Source of the DNA: Paenibacillus sp. An7
GTDB lineage: Bacteria > Bacillota > Bacilli > Paenibacillales > Paenibacillaceae
Length of the DNA: 64,000 bases
Reading direction: 5' to 3'
Assembly: GCF_009870785.1 (NCBI RefSeq)
Contig: NZ_WTWX01000001.1
Location: 268,065 to 332,064 of the forward strand
The position numbers and the translations under genes were made by a program. Shown here piece after piece: positions 35,061 to 43,971 of this stretch; position 1 is the first letter of the stretch; every line of letters starts with the position of its first letter. Below the pieces are notes generated by a model. That model saw only the letters and a list, made by a program, of their open reading frames with translations. It was not told the DNA's origin and did no database searches.

Positions 35061-36445
35061 AAACACTGTATCTTCGTATTGTACTTACGACTGCCTTAGT
35101 CATGCTGCTCAGCAGTCTGCTGGCTTTTGTCATCTCTAATACTTACTACCAGTATAATTTAAAGCCTTATAACGATGAAAAGATGACAGACATGACAAAC
35201 GATATTATTCAGTTCTATAAAGAAAACCCGGAAGTGAACTTATCTGCTTATCTGAACAGTATCGGAGATTTAGGGTATCAAATCTATCTAGCAGGTTCAC
35301 CGGAACAAGGAACTTTTTATGGCGGAGATTTTCGCAAGAAAAATTTAGAGGCAGATGTTATTCGCCAGGTGCTCAGCGGACAAGTATATCACGGCATTGC
35401 CGACTTTCCTGCAAAACTATTCATTACAGGTTTTTTTGACAATTCACTGGATAACTCAATTGGGATGCCTATTACCGTTAATGGGGAGACGCACGCTCTT
35501 TTTGTTCGTCCTAATGTAGAGCTGCAGTTTGGAGAACTTCGTATTTTCTTCGCCTTACTTCTTGTTCTGACGACACTAATCAGCATTATACTTGTCTTCA
35601 TTAGCACGAGATATATTGTGAAGCCCGTCACTCGCTTAACGGAAGCAACCAAACAAATTGCCAAAGGCAATTATCACATTAAGTTAAATGACCGAAGACG
35701 AGATGAGATTGGGAAGCTGGCTAATCATTTTTCACAGATGGCAAAAAGCTTAGAACAACTCGAATCCATGCGGCAAGAGTTTGTCTCGAACGTTTCTCAT
35801 GAAATCCAATCCCCCCTTACTTCAATCCAAGGATTCTCGGAGCGCTTGAAATCAAATCAGTTAACGGAAGAGGAGCGCTTGCATTACCTTGATGTTATCT
35901 CTGATGAGAGCCGAAGATTATCTCAATTAAGTAAACAACTGCTTACTCTAGCCTCACTGGATAAAGAAGAATCCATCATTGATAAGCAGCTTTATTCAGC
36001 CAAAGATCAGATAAAACAGGTTGTGTATATGCTGGAGTGGAACTGGCGGGAAAAAGAAATTGCTCTAGATCTGCAGCTTTCTTCCGCACAAATCTATGCA
36101 GATCCAAAATGGATGTATCAAGTATGGGTTAATCTCATTACAAACAGCATTAAGTTCACTGAACCCGGAGGGACGATTCGTATTCGGCTTGAAGAGGAAG
36201 ATAACCATCATCTGATCGAAATTGAAGACACCGGCATAGGGATTAAGGAAGAAGACCTCCCTTATATCTTCAATCGATTCTATAAAACCGATAAAGTTCG
36301 AAATCGCAGCGAAGGAAGCAGTGGTCTTGGACTCGCCATTGTAAAGCGAATTATTGATATGCACGATGGACAGATTACGGTTCATAGTGAACTAAGAAAA
36401 GGCACATGCATTCAAATAAGGATCCCGATCTCCTCCCCTAAGTGA
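35057..36445 (+). CDS. hssS: HssS-like sensor histidine kinase
   Basis: The 462-residue protein has a membrane helix (about 6-30), an extracytoplasmic sensor region (about 31-160), a second helix (161-184), HAMP, a HisKA box with His248 (SNVSHEIQSPLTSI) and HATPase (NLITNSIKF, DTGIGIKEEDLPYIFNRFY, GLGLAIV). The sensor segment YHGIADFPAKLFITGFFDN resembles S. aureus HssS closely. TTG at 35057 is chosen because GGAGG lies ten bases before; a TTG at 35048 is adjacent to that site. Confidence 0.85.
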   Translation: MKTLYLRIVLTTALVMLLSSLLAFVISNTYYQYNLKPYNDEKMTDMTNDIIQFYKENPEVNLSAYLNSIGDLGYQIYLAGSPEQGTFYGGDFRKKNLEADVIRQVLSGQVYHGIADFPAKLFITGFFDNSLDNSIGMPITVNGETHALFVRPNVELQFGELRIFFALLLVLTTLISIILVFISTRYIVKPVTRLTEATKQIAKGNYHIKLNDRRRDEIGKLANHFSQMAKSLEQLESMRQEFVSNVSHEIQSPLTSIQGFSERLKSNQLTEEERLHYLDVISDESRRLSQLSKQLLTLASLDKEESIIDKQLYSAKDQIKQVVYMLEWNWREKEIALDLQLSSAQIYADPKWMYQVWVNLITNSIKFTEPGGTIRIRLEEEDNHHLIEIEDTGIGIKEEDLPYIFNRFYKTDKVRNRSEGSSGLGLAIVKRIIDMHDGQITVHSELRKGTCIQIRIPISSPK

Positions 36446-36480
36446 AAACCTGGGGAGTTTTTTATATGTCCCATATGTAT

Positions 36481-36598
36481 AAATCAATTTCATAACTCAT
36501 TAAAATGATGAATTTGTAACTATATATAGACAAACAAAACCATTTTGATCTATATATACCCCTGATTAAAGCAACTAAAGGTATTATGAAATTGATTC
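36481..36598. repeat. Small inverted-repeat element, copy B (118 bp, longest)
   Basis: Terminal inverted repeats AATCAATTTCATAA and TTATGAAATTGATT enclose an AT-rich core with its own TATATATAGA/TCTATATATA hairpin. GTAT flanks both ends (36477-36480 and 36599-36602), a possible target-site duplication. It sits between hssS and the HssR box of hrtB. No coding capacity. Confidence 0.7.
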
Positions 36599-36623
36599 GT
36601 ATATGTTTCATTTGTAATATGCT

Positions 36624-36643
36624 GTTCATCCTCCGTTCATATT
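36624..36643 (+). promoter_or_regulatory. HssR-box direct repeat upstream of hrtB
   Basis: GTTCATCCT-CC-GTTCATATT is a direct repeat with the 9-2-9 spacing described for the staphylococcal HssR target (GTTCATATT twice, 2-bp gap). It is 72 bp upstream of the hrtB ATG. Confidence 0.8.
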
Positions 36644-36714
36644 TCAGCCCGATACTTAAGCAGTGGATAGGAAATGAAAAATATAGAAACGCTTATGAAA
36701 TGGGGTTGAATCGT

Positions 36715-37815
36715 ATGTTTTTAGCTTTACGAGAAATGAAACACGCCAAATTACGCTATCTGCTGATCGGTCTCATTATGGTTCTCATTGCCTGGCTCGT
36801 CTTGTTTGTTACGGGTCTTGCCAAAGGTCTCAGTAATGACAACGTATCGTCACTGCAAAATATGGACGCAGATTACATTGTGATGCAGAATGAATCCGAA
36901 CTCAAAATAAATCGTTCTGTATTATCAAGTGAAACACTAGACCAAGTTAAGAGCATCACAGGGGATGAAGGGGCTACCCCTCTCGGTCTGCAGATGAGTA
37001 CGTTAACCAAGGAAGGGACAAGCACCAAGATTGATGCTTCCTTCTTTGCCATTGATAAGGACAGCTTTATCGCTCCGACCGTTGTAGAGGGTTCAATGAT
37101 CGATAATAAAGCAGCGGATGAAGTAGTCGCTGATATTTCTCTGAAGGAGGATGGATTTGCGGTTGGCGACCGAATCCAGGATCAATCCTCAGGCAAATCG
37201 TTTACGATTATCGGTTTTACAGAAGGTCAATCCTACAGCCATACTCCCGTTCTCCACATAAATATGGCAGGATGGTTTGCACTTCATGATGCAGATCCGG
37301 ATAGTGAGATTTACCATTTTAACGCGATTGCTTTAAAAACAACAGATGCCATTGCTGACGAAGTCAGTCAGATCAGTGGTATTGAAGTCTTCGCCAAAGA
37401 TGACACGTTAGCTGGAATTCCGGGGTATAAAGAAGAAAGCGGCTCGCTTCTCATGATGATTGCCTTCTTATTTGTCATTGCTGCCTTTGTTCTGGCCGTA
37501 TTCTTCTACGTGATTACCATTCAAAAGATGAATCAATTCGGTGTACTCAAAGCCATCGGCGCAAAAAACAGTTATCTGGTGCGTAATGTAATGTCCCAAA
37601 TTTTAATCATCACGATGGTCAGTCTCGTCTTGAGCATCCTGCTGACTTATGGTGTCGCATCCATTCTTCCGGCAAGTATGCCATTTGACCTCAGTCCATC
37701 ACTGGTTGCTCTTTGTTCGATTCTATTTATCGTCGTATCGATCCTTGGTTCCCTACTGTCCGTGTACCGGGTTGCTAAAATTGATGCGATTGAAGCTATA
37801 GGGAGGGCTGCTTAA
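36715..37815 (+). CDS. hrtB: HrtB-like ABC transporter permease (haem efflux)
   Basis: The 366-residue MacB/FtsX-type permease has one N-terminal membrane helix (REMKHAKLRYLLIGLIMVLIAWLVLFV), a long extracytoplasmic domain (about 45-235) and three C-terminal helices. The N-terminus resembles HrtB. The open frame extends upstream to 36586, but that part covers the repeat element and the HssR box; GGGG before the ATG at 36715 marks the real start. With HrtA it should export excess haem from the membrane. The stop overlaps the hrtA ATG by one base. Confidence 0.85.
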   Translation: MFLALREMKHAKLRYLLIGLIMVLIAWLVLFVTGLAKGLSNDNVSSLQNMDADYIVMQNESELKINRSVLSSETLDQVKSITGDEGATPLGLQMSTLTKEGTSTKIDASFFAIDKDSFIAPTVVEGSMIDNKAADEVVADISLKEDGFAVGDRIQDQSSGKSFTIIGFTEGQSYSHTPVLHINMAGWFALHDADPDSEIYHFNAIALKTTDAIADEVSQISGIEVFAKDDTLAGIPGYKEESGSLLMMIAFLFVIAAFVLAVFFYVITIQKMNQFGVLKAIGAKNSYLVRNVMSQILIITMVSLVLSILLTYGVASILPASMPFDLSPSLVALCSILFIVVSILGSLLSVYRVAKIDAIEAIGRAA

Positions 37816-38516
37816 TGAACACAGCAAATCTTAAATTACAACTCGAAAATATTACAAAAACATTTGGTGACGGCGACTCTTCTATTAAAGTGCTGAAGAA
37901 TGTAACCTTGAATGTAAAGGCCGGTGAATTTGTAGCCCTAGTCGGTCCATCCGGTTCCGGGAAAAGCACCTTTCTCTCTGTTGCCGGCGCACTGCTTGCG
38001 CCTTCCAGCGGACGTATTATCATTGGCGGACAAGACCTGAGTCAATTCTCAGAGAAGCAAATGAATGAAATACGTCTTGATAAAATCGGATTTGTATTTC
38101 AATCGGCCAACCTCATCCCTTATCTGACGGTGAAGGATCAGCTCCTTTTAATCGCTGAACTGTCTGGTAAGAAAGGCAAACAAGCAAACCAAAAATCGGA
38201 TGAAATGCTAAGCAGACTTGGGCTGAGTCACCGAGCCCATGCTTATCCAGAGAACCTCTCGGGCGGTGAACGTCAGCGTGTTGCGATTGCTAGAGCCTGG
38301 ATGAATGATCCAGAAATTCTGCTGGCCGATGAACCAACCGCAAGTCTTGATTCAGAACGGGGCCGAGCAGTTGTTGAAATGCTCTCACAAGAAGTAAAAG
38401 AAAGAAAGAAAGCGGCAATCATGGTTACCCATGATACCCGGATGCTCGATCTCTGTGATCGGGTCGTATATATGGAAGATGGCGTACTCACGGAACAGCC
38501 TGTATTCCAGCATTAA
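37815..38516 (+). CDS. hrtA: HrtA-like ABC transporter ATP-binding protein
   Basis: This 233-residue ATPase has Walker A GPSGSGKST, signature LSGGERQR, Walker B ILLADEPTASLD and the H-loop VTHDTR. It belongs to the LolD/MacB-type group that pairs with FtsX-like permeases. It is translationally coupled to hrtB and ends in a strong terminator. The haem substrate is inferred from the operon and the HssR box. Confidence 0.87.
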   Translation: MNTANLKLQLENITKTFGDGDSSIKVLKNVTLNVKAGEFVALVGPSGSGKSTFLSVAGALLAPSSGRIIIGGQDLSQFSEKQMNEIRLDKIGFVFQSANLIPYLTVKDQLLLIAELSGKKGKQANQKSDEMLSRLGLSHRAHAYPENLSGGERQRVAIARAWMNDPEILLADEPTASLDSERGRAVVEMLSQEVKERKKAAIMVTHDTRMLDLCDRVVYMEDGVLTEQPVFQH

Positions 38517-38522
38517 ATGATG

Positions 38523-38561
38523 AAAAGCAGCAGCCTTATTCATAGGGTCGCTGCTTTTTTT
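38523..38561 (+). terminator. Intrinsic terminator of hrtBA
   Basis: AAAAGCAGC pairs with GCTGCTTTT over an 18-nt loop, then a run of T. Confidence 0.85.
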
Positions 38562-38598
38562 GATATCTACTTTTCAACTTCCTTAGGTGTCTGCTCGA

Positions 38599-38626
38599 AC
38601 ATTCGATGCCTGTTCGCACATTCGAT
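38599..38626 (+). promoter_or_regulatory. ACATTCGAT direct repeat upstream of the radical SAM gene
   Basis: ACATTCGAT occurs at 38599-38607 and 38618-38626, a 19-bp period, about two helical turns. This is a plausible operator of an unknown regulator. Confidence 0.35.
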
Positions 38627-38690
38627 TATTGGATGTAAACCGTGTAAAATAATGAGAAAAGACATAACTCTTCTTGAAGGGATTTTACCT

Positions 38691-39512
38691 ATGAATATAG
38701 ATTATGAATATAAACAACCTAAAACTTTACTAAATAAGGGCACTGGTTTTCTAGCTGGATACTCCCATTCCCTTAACCCATATACGGGCTGTACTTTTGG
38801 CTGTTCCTATTGTTACGTTCGGAAGATGCCCGTTTCATTATTCCGAGGAAAAGAATGGGGAACTTGGGTGGACATTAAGAAAGACAGTGCAGCATTGCTG
38901 CACAAAGAGCTATTAAGAGAAAAGAAAAAGGGTCCGGTTACGATCTTTATGTCTTCAAGTACGGACCCCTATCAACCTGCCGAATATAAAGAAGAAATTA
39001 CCCGTTCTTTACTGGAAGTTATGACAGAGGTTCAGCCCGATTTTCTGCTGGTACAAACCCGAAGTCCACTCGTTAAAAGAGATATGGATCTTCTTCAAAA
39101 ACTGGGCAATCGGGTCCGGGTAAGTATGACGGTAGAAACCGATCTTGATGAGATTCGCACCCATTTCTCTCCCTCTGCCCCTCCTATTCAGGCTCGTATA
39201 CAAACACTTCGCAAGCTGCGCGAAGCTGGAATCCCTGCACAGGTTGCCATCGCCCCCGTACTGCCTAGCAGTGAAGCATTTCCCGAACTTCTTCGTCCTG
39301 TGGTAGACCTCATATGCATTGATGATTTTTTCATGGGAGACGGAGCCCATGGCAGACGAACGCAGCAACTAGGCATACGAGATAAATACGAAGAACTAGG
39401 ATATGGTGATTGGTATCATCCCGAAGCCTATCAAGTGGTGGCTCGCCGGATGTGTGAAGTTTATCCCGAACAGCAGGTCCGAATCAGCCAGGAAGGATTT
39501 GCTCCTTTCTAA
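38691..39512 (+). CDS. SPL-family radical SAM protein
   Basis: The 273-residue protein has the radical SAM cluster Cys34-x3-Cys38-x2-Cys41 (CTFGCSYC) in a NPYTGCTFGCSYCYVRK context typical of spore-photoproduct-lyase-like proteins (COG1533). It is shorter than true SplB and lacks its N-terminal part, so DNA photoproduct repair should not be assumed. Start: the ATG after GAAGGG; the open frame back to 38517 runs through the hrtA terminator. A direct repeat lies in its promoter region. Confidence 0.8.
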   Translation: MNIDYEYKQPKTLLNKGTGFLAGYSHSLNPYTGCTFGCSYCYVRKMPVSLFRGKEWGTWVDIKKDSAALLHKELLREKKKGPVTIFMSSSTDPYQPAEYKEEITRSLLEVMTEVQPDFLLVQTRSPLVKRDMDLLQKLGNRVRVSMTVETDLDEIRTHFSPSAPPIQARIQTLRKLREAGIPAQVAIAPVLPSSEAFPELLRPVVDLICIDDFFMGDGAHGRRTQQLGIRDKYEELGYGDWYHPEAYQVVARRMCEVYPEQQVRISQEGFAPF

Positions 39513-39546
39513 TCTATAATAGAAGAATTCTATAGTTCCATAAATA

Positions 39547-39579
39547 AAGACCATGAGAGGTATATCTTCTCATGGTCTT
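39547..39579. terminator. Bidirectional terminator between the radical SAM and MFS genes
   Basis: AAGACCATGAGA pairs perfectly with TCTCATGGTCTT between convergent genes. Confidence 0.75.
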
Positions 39580-39616
39580 CATCTTTCTATGAATATTCAG
39601 TTGACATCCGTAATCA

Positions 39617-41128
39617 TTAGACAGACTCATTCAATTCTGCTTCACTAGACTGCGCACGCTCTGGTCCCATGAGGAACACGATAACTACAGCAATCGCAAT
39701 TGGGATAATAGCAATCTGGAATACATGTGTAATGGAGTCCGACATCGCTTGCGTAATTTTGCTTAGAACCTCTGGTGGTATTTTTTCACGTCCCTGAGGA
39801 GTAAAGATTTCTCTCGTATCCATACCTCCAGCAAAGCTGCCGCTCGCTCCCCCAAAAGCGTCAGTTAGACGTTTGGTAAAGGTATTCGTCTGGAGTGTAC
39901 CAAAGATGGTTAAGCCCACGGTCATCCCAAAGGATCGAAGGAACGAGCTTGTCGAGTTCGCCGTTCCGCGGAAGCGTGTAGGAAGTTTGTTGATAGAAGC
40001 TGTTGGCAACAGTGAAAAGGAGAACCCAACACCAAAACCAGCAATAAACATGTATAACGTTAAAATGATTCTTGAAGTCTCAGGTGTCATCGTTGACAGT
40101 AAGATCATACCTGCGAGGAAACTAAATACAGACACAATCATCAGGGAACGAAAACGGATCTTGGTCTGAGTAATTCCGCTGATCATACTGCCAATGACTG
40201 TCCCGATAACCATCGGCATCAGTACAACTCCTGCGTTGGTTGCAGAACCGCCGTACACAGCTTGCACAAAGATCGGTATAAACACGGAAAGAATGATAAA
40301 TGTTCCGCCGTAAATAAAAGCAAGTGCTTGTGAGGTGGCAAACAAGCGCTTTTTAAACATCCAGAAAGGTATAATGGGTTCCTCTGCTTTTGTCTCAACA
40401 ATAATGAACACGATCAGGGATACGATGGCTACGGAAAGAAGCGTAAGTATGATGGCCGAATTCCAAGCGTATGGATCTCCGCCGAGCTCCAGGGCAAACA
40501 TAAGGCATACAATAGCCAGTACAAGGGTAAAAGCACCCGCCCAGTCAATCTTCTGCTTCTTGTGTTCCATTGTTTCTTTATAATATTTAGCAATGAAGAA
40601 GATCGATACGGCACCGATCGGTAAATTCACAAAGAAAATCCAGTGCCAAGTTAAAGCATCTGTCAAGAAGGCACCTAATAGCGGCCCTACTACACTTGAT
40701 AATCCAAATACTGCACCTAACAAACCGGTCATTTTGCCTCGTTTTTCAACGGGAAACAGATCAAAGATAATGGTAAATGCGATAGGCATAAGAGCCCCGC
40801 CGCCAATCCCCTGAATGACCCGAAAAGCAATAAGCTGCCCCATCGTTTGTGACAACCCGCAAAGGGCTGAACCAATAATAAACACGGTTAACCCAAATAA
40901 GAAAAATCGTTTTCTTCCATACATGTCAGACAGTTTACCGTAAATCGGCATCCCTGCCATCATCGCCACCATATAAGCAGCAGTTACCCAGATGAACTGG
41001 TCAAAGTTACCCAGATCGCCTACAATGGTTCCCATTGCCGTTGCAACAATCGTGTTGTCGATAGCGGAAGCAAAAATCCCGAGCAAAAGTCCGACCGTTA
41101 CAAACGTGGCGGCACGATTCTTATTCAT
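39617..41128 (-). CDS. DHA2-family (14-helix) multidrug MFS transporter
   Basis: The 503-residue protein has fourteen predicted membrane segments, motif A GKLSDMYGRKRFFL and motif C-like GLSSVVGPLLGAFLTDALTWHWIF, typical of EmrB/QacA drug:H+ antiporters. It is encoded 63 bp after a PadR gene on the same strand. Drug export is likely; the specific compounds are unknown. Confidence 0.92.
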   Translation of the reverse strand: MNKNRAATFVTVGLLLGIFASAIDNTIVATAMGTIVGDLGNFDQFIWVTAAYMVAMMAGMPIYGKLSDMYGRKRFFLFGLTVFIIGSALCGLSQTMGQLIAFRVIQGIGGGALMPIAFTIIFDLFPVEKRGKMTGLLGAVFGLSSVVGPLLGAFLTDALTWHWIFFVNLPIGAVSIFFIAKYYKETMEHKKQKIDWAGAFTLVLAIVCLMFALELGGDPYAWNSAIILTLLSVAIVSLIVFIIVETKAEEPIIPFWMFKKRLFATSQALAFIYGGTFIILSVFIPIFVQAVYGGSATNAGVVLMPMVIGTVIGSMISGITQTKIRFRSLMIVSVFSFLAGMILLSTMTPETSRIILTLYMFIAGFGVGFSFSLLPTASINKLPTRFRGTANSTSSFLRSFGMTVGLTIFGTLQTNTFTKRLTDAFGGASGSFAGGMDTREIFTPQGREKIPPEVLSKITQAMSDSITHVFQIAIIPIAIAVVIVFLMGPERAQSSEAELNESV

Positions 41129-41191
41129 TTTCTCATCTCCATTTACATATCTATTAAATTAGATTGCAATAAACATAAATCATTATTTAGA

Positions 41192-41737
41192 TTATTTTTT
41201 ATCTTCGCTCTCTTCCTCGTCCTGTAATTCCCTTAGCTGATCTTCAAGCCAAGAGATCTCTGAACTCACGAAGTGTGATCGGTGATGTAGCGTCCTTTGG
41301 ATGCTTTTTCGCTCATTCTCACTCGTCACAGGAATTTTCATCACGATCTGCTCTCCGAGATCATTATGTTCTTGAAGATAACCTAGATACTCGCGATAAT
41401 CCTCGTAAATCTGTACCTGCTGCTCCTTAGAAACATGATGAAGATTTGCGAATTTGATATCAAAATAATCTTTTGTATCCGAATTGTACGTAGTTTTCTC
41501 ACCCATTAAATGAAAAAACTGTCCTTTACCTGCTTCTGTAATACAATAAATCTTTCTATTCCCATCTTTCCCAGACATTTGAATCAAATTCTCTTTTTCA
41601 AGTCTTTGAATAAGTGGATATAGCACTCCCCAACTAACTTGTCTTACCGGACCTATAATTCTGGATAGGATATGATGTAGCAAGTATCCATGCATAGGTC
41701 TATCCATTAGCTCACCCAGAACAAATAGCTCATACAA
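41192..41737 (-). CDS. PadR-family regulator of the multidrug pump
   Basis: The 181-residue protein has an N-terminal PadR winged helix (MHGYLLHHILS, SWGVLYPLIQRLEKENLI) and a C-terminal Vir-type helical dimer domain (EDYREYLGYLQEH). It starts at TTG 41737 with AAGGAGG nine bases before. Two palindromes upstream are its probable operators. It is expected to repress itself and the pump until a drug binds. Confidence 0.9.
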   Translation of the reverse strand: MYELFVLGELMDRPMHGYLLHHILSRIIGPVRQVSWGVLYPLIQRLEKENLIQMSGKDGNRKIYCITEAGKGQFFHLMGEKTTYNSDTKDYFDIKFANLHHVSKEQQVQIYEDYREYLGYLQEHNDLGEQIVMKIPVTSENERKSIQRTLHHRSHFVSSEISWLEDQLRELQDEEESEDKK

Positions 41738-41783
41738 AATTCATATCCTCCTTTTCTGATAATGGAGTACATTACCGTTCAAA

Positions 41784-41831
41784 TATATCGTGGTGATATA
41801 AGACTATATTATAATATATCGCAGCGATATA
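41784..41831 (-). promoter_or_regulatory. Twin palindromic PadR operators
   Basis: TATATCGTGGTGATATA (41784-41800) and the perfect TATATCGCAGCGATATA (41815-41831) have centres 31 bp apart, about three helical turns, directly upstream of the PadR gene. Confidence 0.7.
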
Positions 41832-41854
41832 AAAATCAATATCCCAATGAACAT

Positions 41855-41885
41855 AAAAAAACCGACTGTTTTTATAAACAGATCG
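41855..41885 (-). terminator. Intrinsic terminator after the small membrane protein gene
   Basis: CCGA-CTGTTT and AAACAG-TCGG arms with a TTTTTTTATG tail on minus, just past the stop at 41895. Confidence 0.7.
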
Positions 41886-41894
41886 GCCTGTATC

Positions 41895-42290
41895 TTATTG
41901 TTTAAGAAGTATACCCAGTTCAACTATTTTCTCTTGATTCGGGGCTTCTTGTATGCTCTTAATCTTTTCTTTAAGTTTATCTGTATCTTTTAAAGTTTGA
42001 TCATTTCCTATCTTCTCTTGTAAGAGATATGCTAAATTAGAGCTTATTTCAAGATCAGAATAGTACGATAAAGTATCGATAATGGAGGCAGAATTTAACA
42101 GAGAAGTATTCGGGATTTTCCCCTCTTCTAGTTGAGAAGCAAAAAAAGTAAGCTCACTGCTTATTCTTTGATTGAGATTTTCCTGAAATAAATGTTGTTC
42201 ATTTTTATGGGACTGATAGAGAAAAATATTTAGAAATAATGATCCAATAAGTAACAGCAATAAAGCTGGAATGTATTTTGTTTTTTTCAT
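41895..42290 (-). CDS. Small membrane-anchored protein of unknown function
   Basis: The 131-residue product from the ATG at 42290 has one N-terminal membrane helix (YIPALLLLLIGSLFLNIFLY) and a helical, charged outer domain of about 100 residues. There are no Cys lipobox or known motifs. It is encoded 73 bp after the SulP gene on the same strand and may be co-transcribed. No function can be given. Confidence 0.6.
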   Translation of the reverse strand: MKKTKYIPALLLLLIGSLFLNIFLYQSHKNEQHLFQENLNQRISSELTFFASQLEEGKIPNTSLLNSASIIDTLSYYSDLEISSNLAYLLQEKIGNDQTLKDTDKLKEKIKSIQEAPNQEKIVELGILLKQ

Positions 42291-42363
42291 ATAGATCCTA
42301 CCTTTATCCCTTGATTGGGTTATGATCATGAATATTTAAACAGACGGTTCACACATGGATAGG

Positions 42364-43824
42364 TTACGAACTTACACTGTTCGCTGTGTTTTCAGGAATA
42401 ACAGCTAGCTGATGCAGTATTTTCTGACTAGAGTCGTTTAGTCCCATCATGGTAACTTCATTATGATTCTCTGTATATTTTAGCTTGATTTTATCAATCG
42501 CTCCTACAGCCGAATCATCCCAAATGTGCGAATCCGAAAAATCAATGACGATATGCTGTTCTTGAACCGATGTATCGAACGCTCTTTCAAAACTTTGAGT
42601 GGAAGCAAAGAACAACTGTCCTTTGACATAAAACACTTGCTTATTCTCTTTCTTCTCACTTGTTACGGTAAGTTTAGAAATCTTGGCAACAAAGAAGATG
42701 GAACTCAGTATGACCCCTGCAATCACACCTTTCGATAAATCATGAGTCGCTACCACGATCATCACCGTCATAAGCATGACAAATGCATCTCCTCGTGGAG
42801 CTTTTTTCAAATAACGAAAGGAAGTCCAGTCAAAAGTGCCCACACATACCATGATCATAATTCCCGCTAATACCGGCATGGGCATAAGGACAACAAAATC
42901 GCCAAGAACTAGAATGAGGAACATTAAGAAAAGTCCAGCTACGAGGGTAGATAACCTGCTTCTGCCTCCTGATTTCACATTAATGACCGATTGACCAATC
43001 ATCGCACACCCTGCCATGCCGCCAAAGAATCCGTTGATGAAGTTCGCGATGCCTTGTCCTCTTGCTTCTCTGTTCTTATCACTTTCTGTATCTGTCATGT
43101 CATCAATAATAGAAGAAGTCAGCAGTGACTCTAATAAACCGACAAGTGCCAGTGCAAAGGAATAAGGTAAAATGACCTGCAGCGTATGTAGTGTCAGAGG
43201 AACATTAGGAATCAATAAATTGGGAAGAGTTTTTGTAATTGTGCCCATATCTCCTACCGTTTGAAGGTGTACACCCGCTACTGTAGAAACAATCGTAAGG
43301 ACAACAATCGCAATTAAAGGAGCCGGGACCACTTTTACATACCTTGGAACGAAGATGAGTATCAATAATGTAATTCCTAGAAAAACAAAGGTCATGGGTG
43401 ATTTCCCTAAAAAATAGGGGACCTGCGCCATAAAGATAAGAATAGCGAGGGAATTGACAAAACCGATCATAACCGCCCTCGGTATAAATTTCATTAGGCG
43501 AGCAACCTTGAAAGTACCTAATAGAAACTGAATAACTCCGGTTAATATCGTAGCCGCAATCATATACTCAATCCCATGATCTCTTACAAGCGGGGCGAGC
43601 ACGAGTGCCATGGCTCCGGTTGCGGCTGAAATCATAGCCGGTCTTCCTCCTGCAAATGAAATAATAATGGCTATACAGAAAGATGCATAAAGACCAACCA
43701 TCGGACTTACACCTGCGATCAGGGAAAAAGCAATCGCTTCTGGGATCAGCGCCAGCGCAACAACCATACCTGATAATATATCTGCCCGTACATTAAAAAA
43801 CCAGTTGCATTTTAACCGTTCCAC
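42364..43824 (-). CDS. SulP family anion transporter with STAS domain
   Basis: The SulP/SLC26-type protein has about 486 residues, ten or more membrane segments ([51 protein letters not shown]) and a C-terminal STAS domain ([23 protein letters not shown]). The transport substrate may be bicarbonate, sulfate or another anion. A GTG at 43824 (eight bases after GGAG) is preferred; a TTG at 43827 is possible, and the ATGs further upstream lack a ribosome binding site. It is divergent from the recombinase-like gene. Confidence 0.88.
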   Translation of the reverse strand: MERLKCNWFFNVRADILSGMVVALALIPEAIAFSLIAGVSPMVGLYASFCIAIIISFAGGRPAMISAATGAMALVLAPLVRDHGIEYMIAATILTGVIQFLLGTFKVARLMKFIPRAVMIGFVNSLAILIFMAQVPYFLGKSPMTFVFLGITLLILIFVPRYVKVVPAPLIAIVVLTIVSTVAGVHLQTVGDMGTITKTLPNLLIPNVPLTLHTLQVILPYSFALALVGLLESLLTSSIIDDMTDTESDKNREARGQGIANFINGFFGGMAGCAMIGQSVINVKSGGRSRLSTLVAGLFLMFLILVLGDFVVLMPMPVLAGIMIMVCVGTFDWTSFRYLKKAPRGDAFVMLMTVMIVVATHDLSKGVIAGVILSSIFFVAKISKLTVTSEKKENKQVFYVKGQLFFASTQSFERAFDTSVQEQHIVIDFSDSHIWDDSAVGAIDKIKLKYTENHNEVTMMGLNDSSQKILHQLAVIPENTANSVSS

Positions 43825-43971
43825 CAACTTAACTCCACACCTTTTCATTATGATATAAATCATGTAGTATTTTTCCATGAGTGTATCACGAATCGTTCCT
43901 AAATGGAACCTTTTTGATACTCTGAAGTATGTTATGATTACGAGTAAAAGTATAGTTTAGGAGAAAAACCT

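Noticed and set aside
36586..36714. N-terminal extension of HrtB
   Set aside because: This stretch contains the end of a repeat element and the HssR box. The ATG at 36715 has the ribosome binding site and gives the expected HrtB length.
38595..38616. LexA/SOS box near CGAAC...GTTCG
   Set aside because: The two halves are 11 bp apart instead of 4, so it does not fit the Bacillus LexA site.
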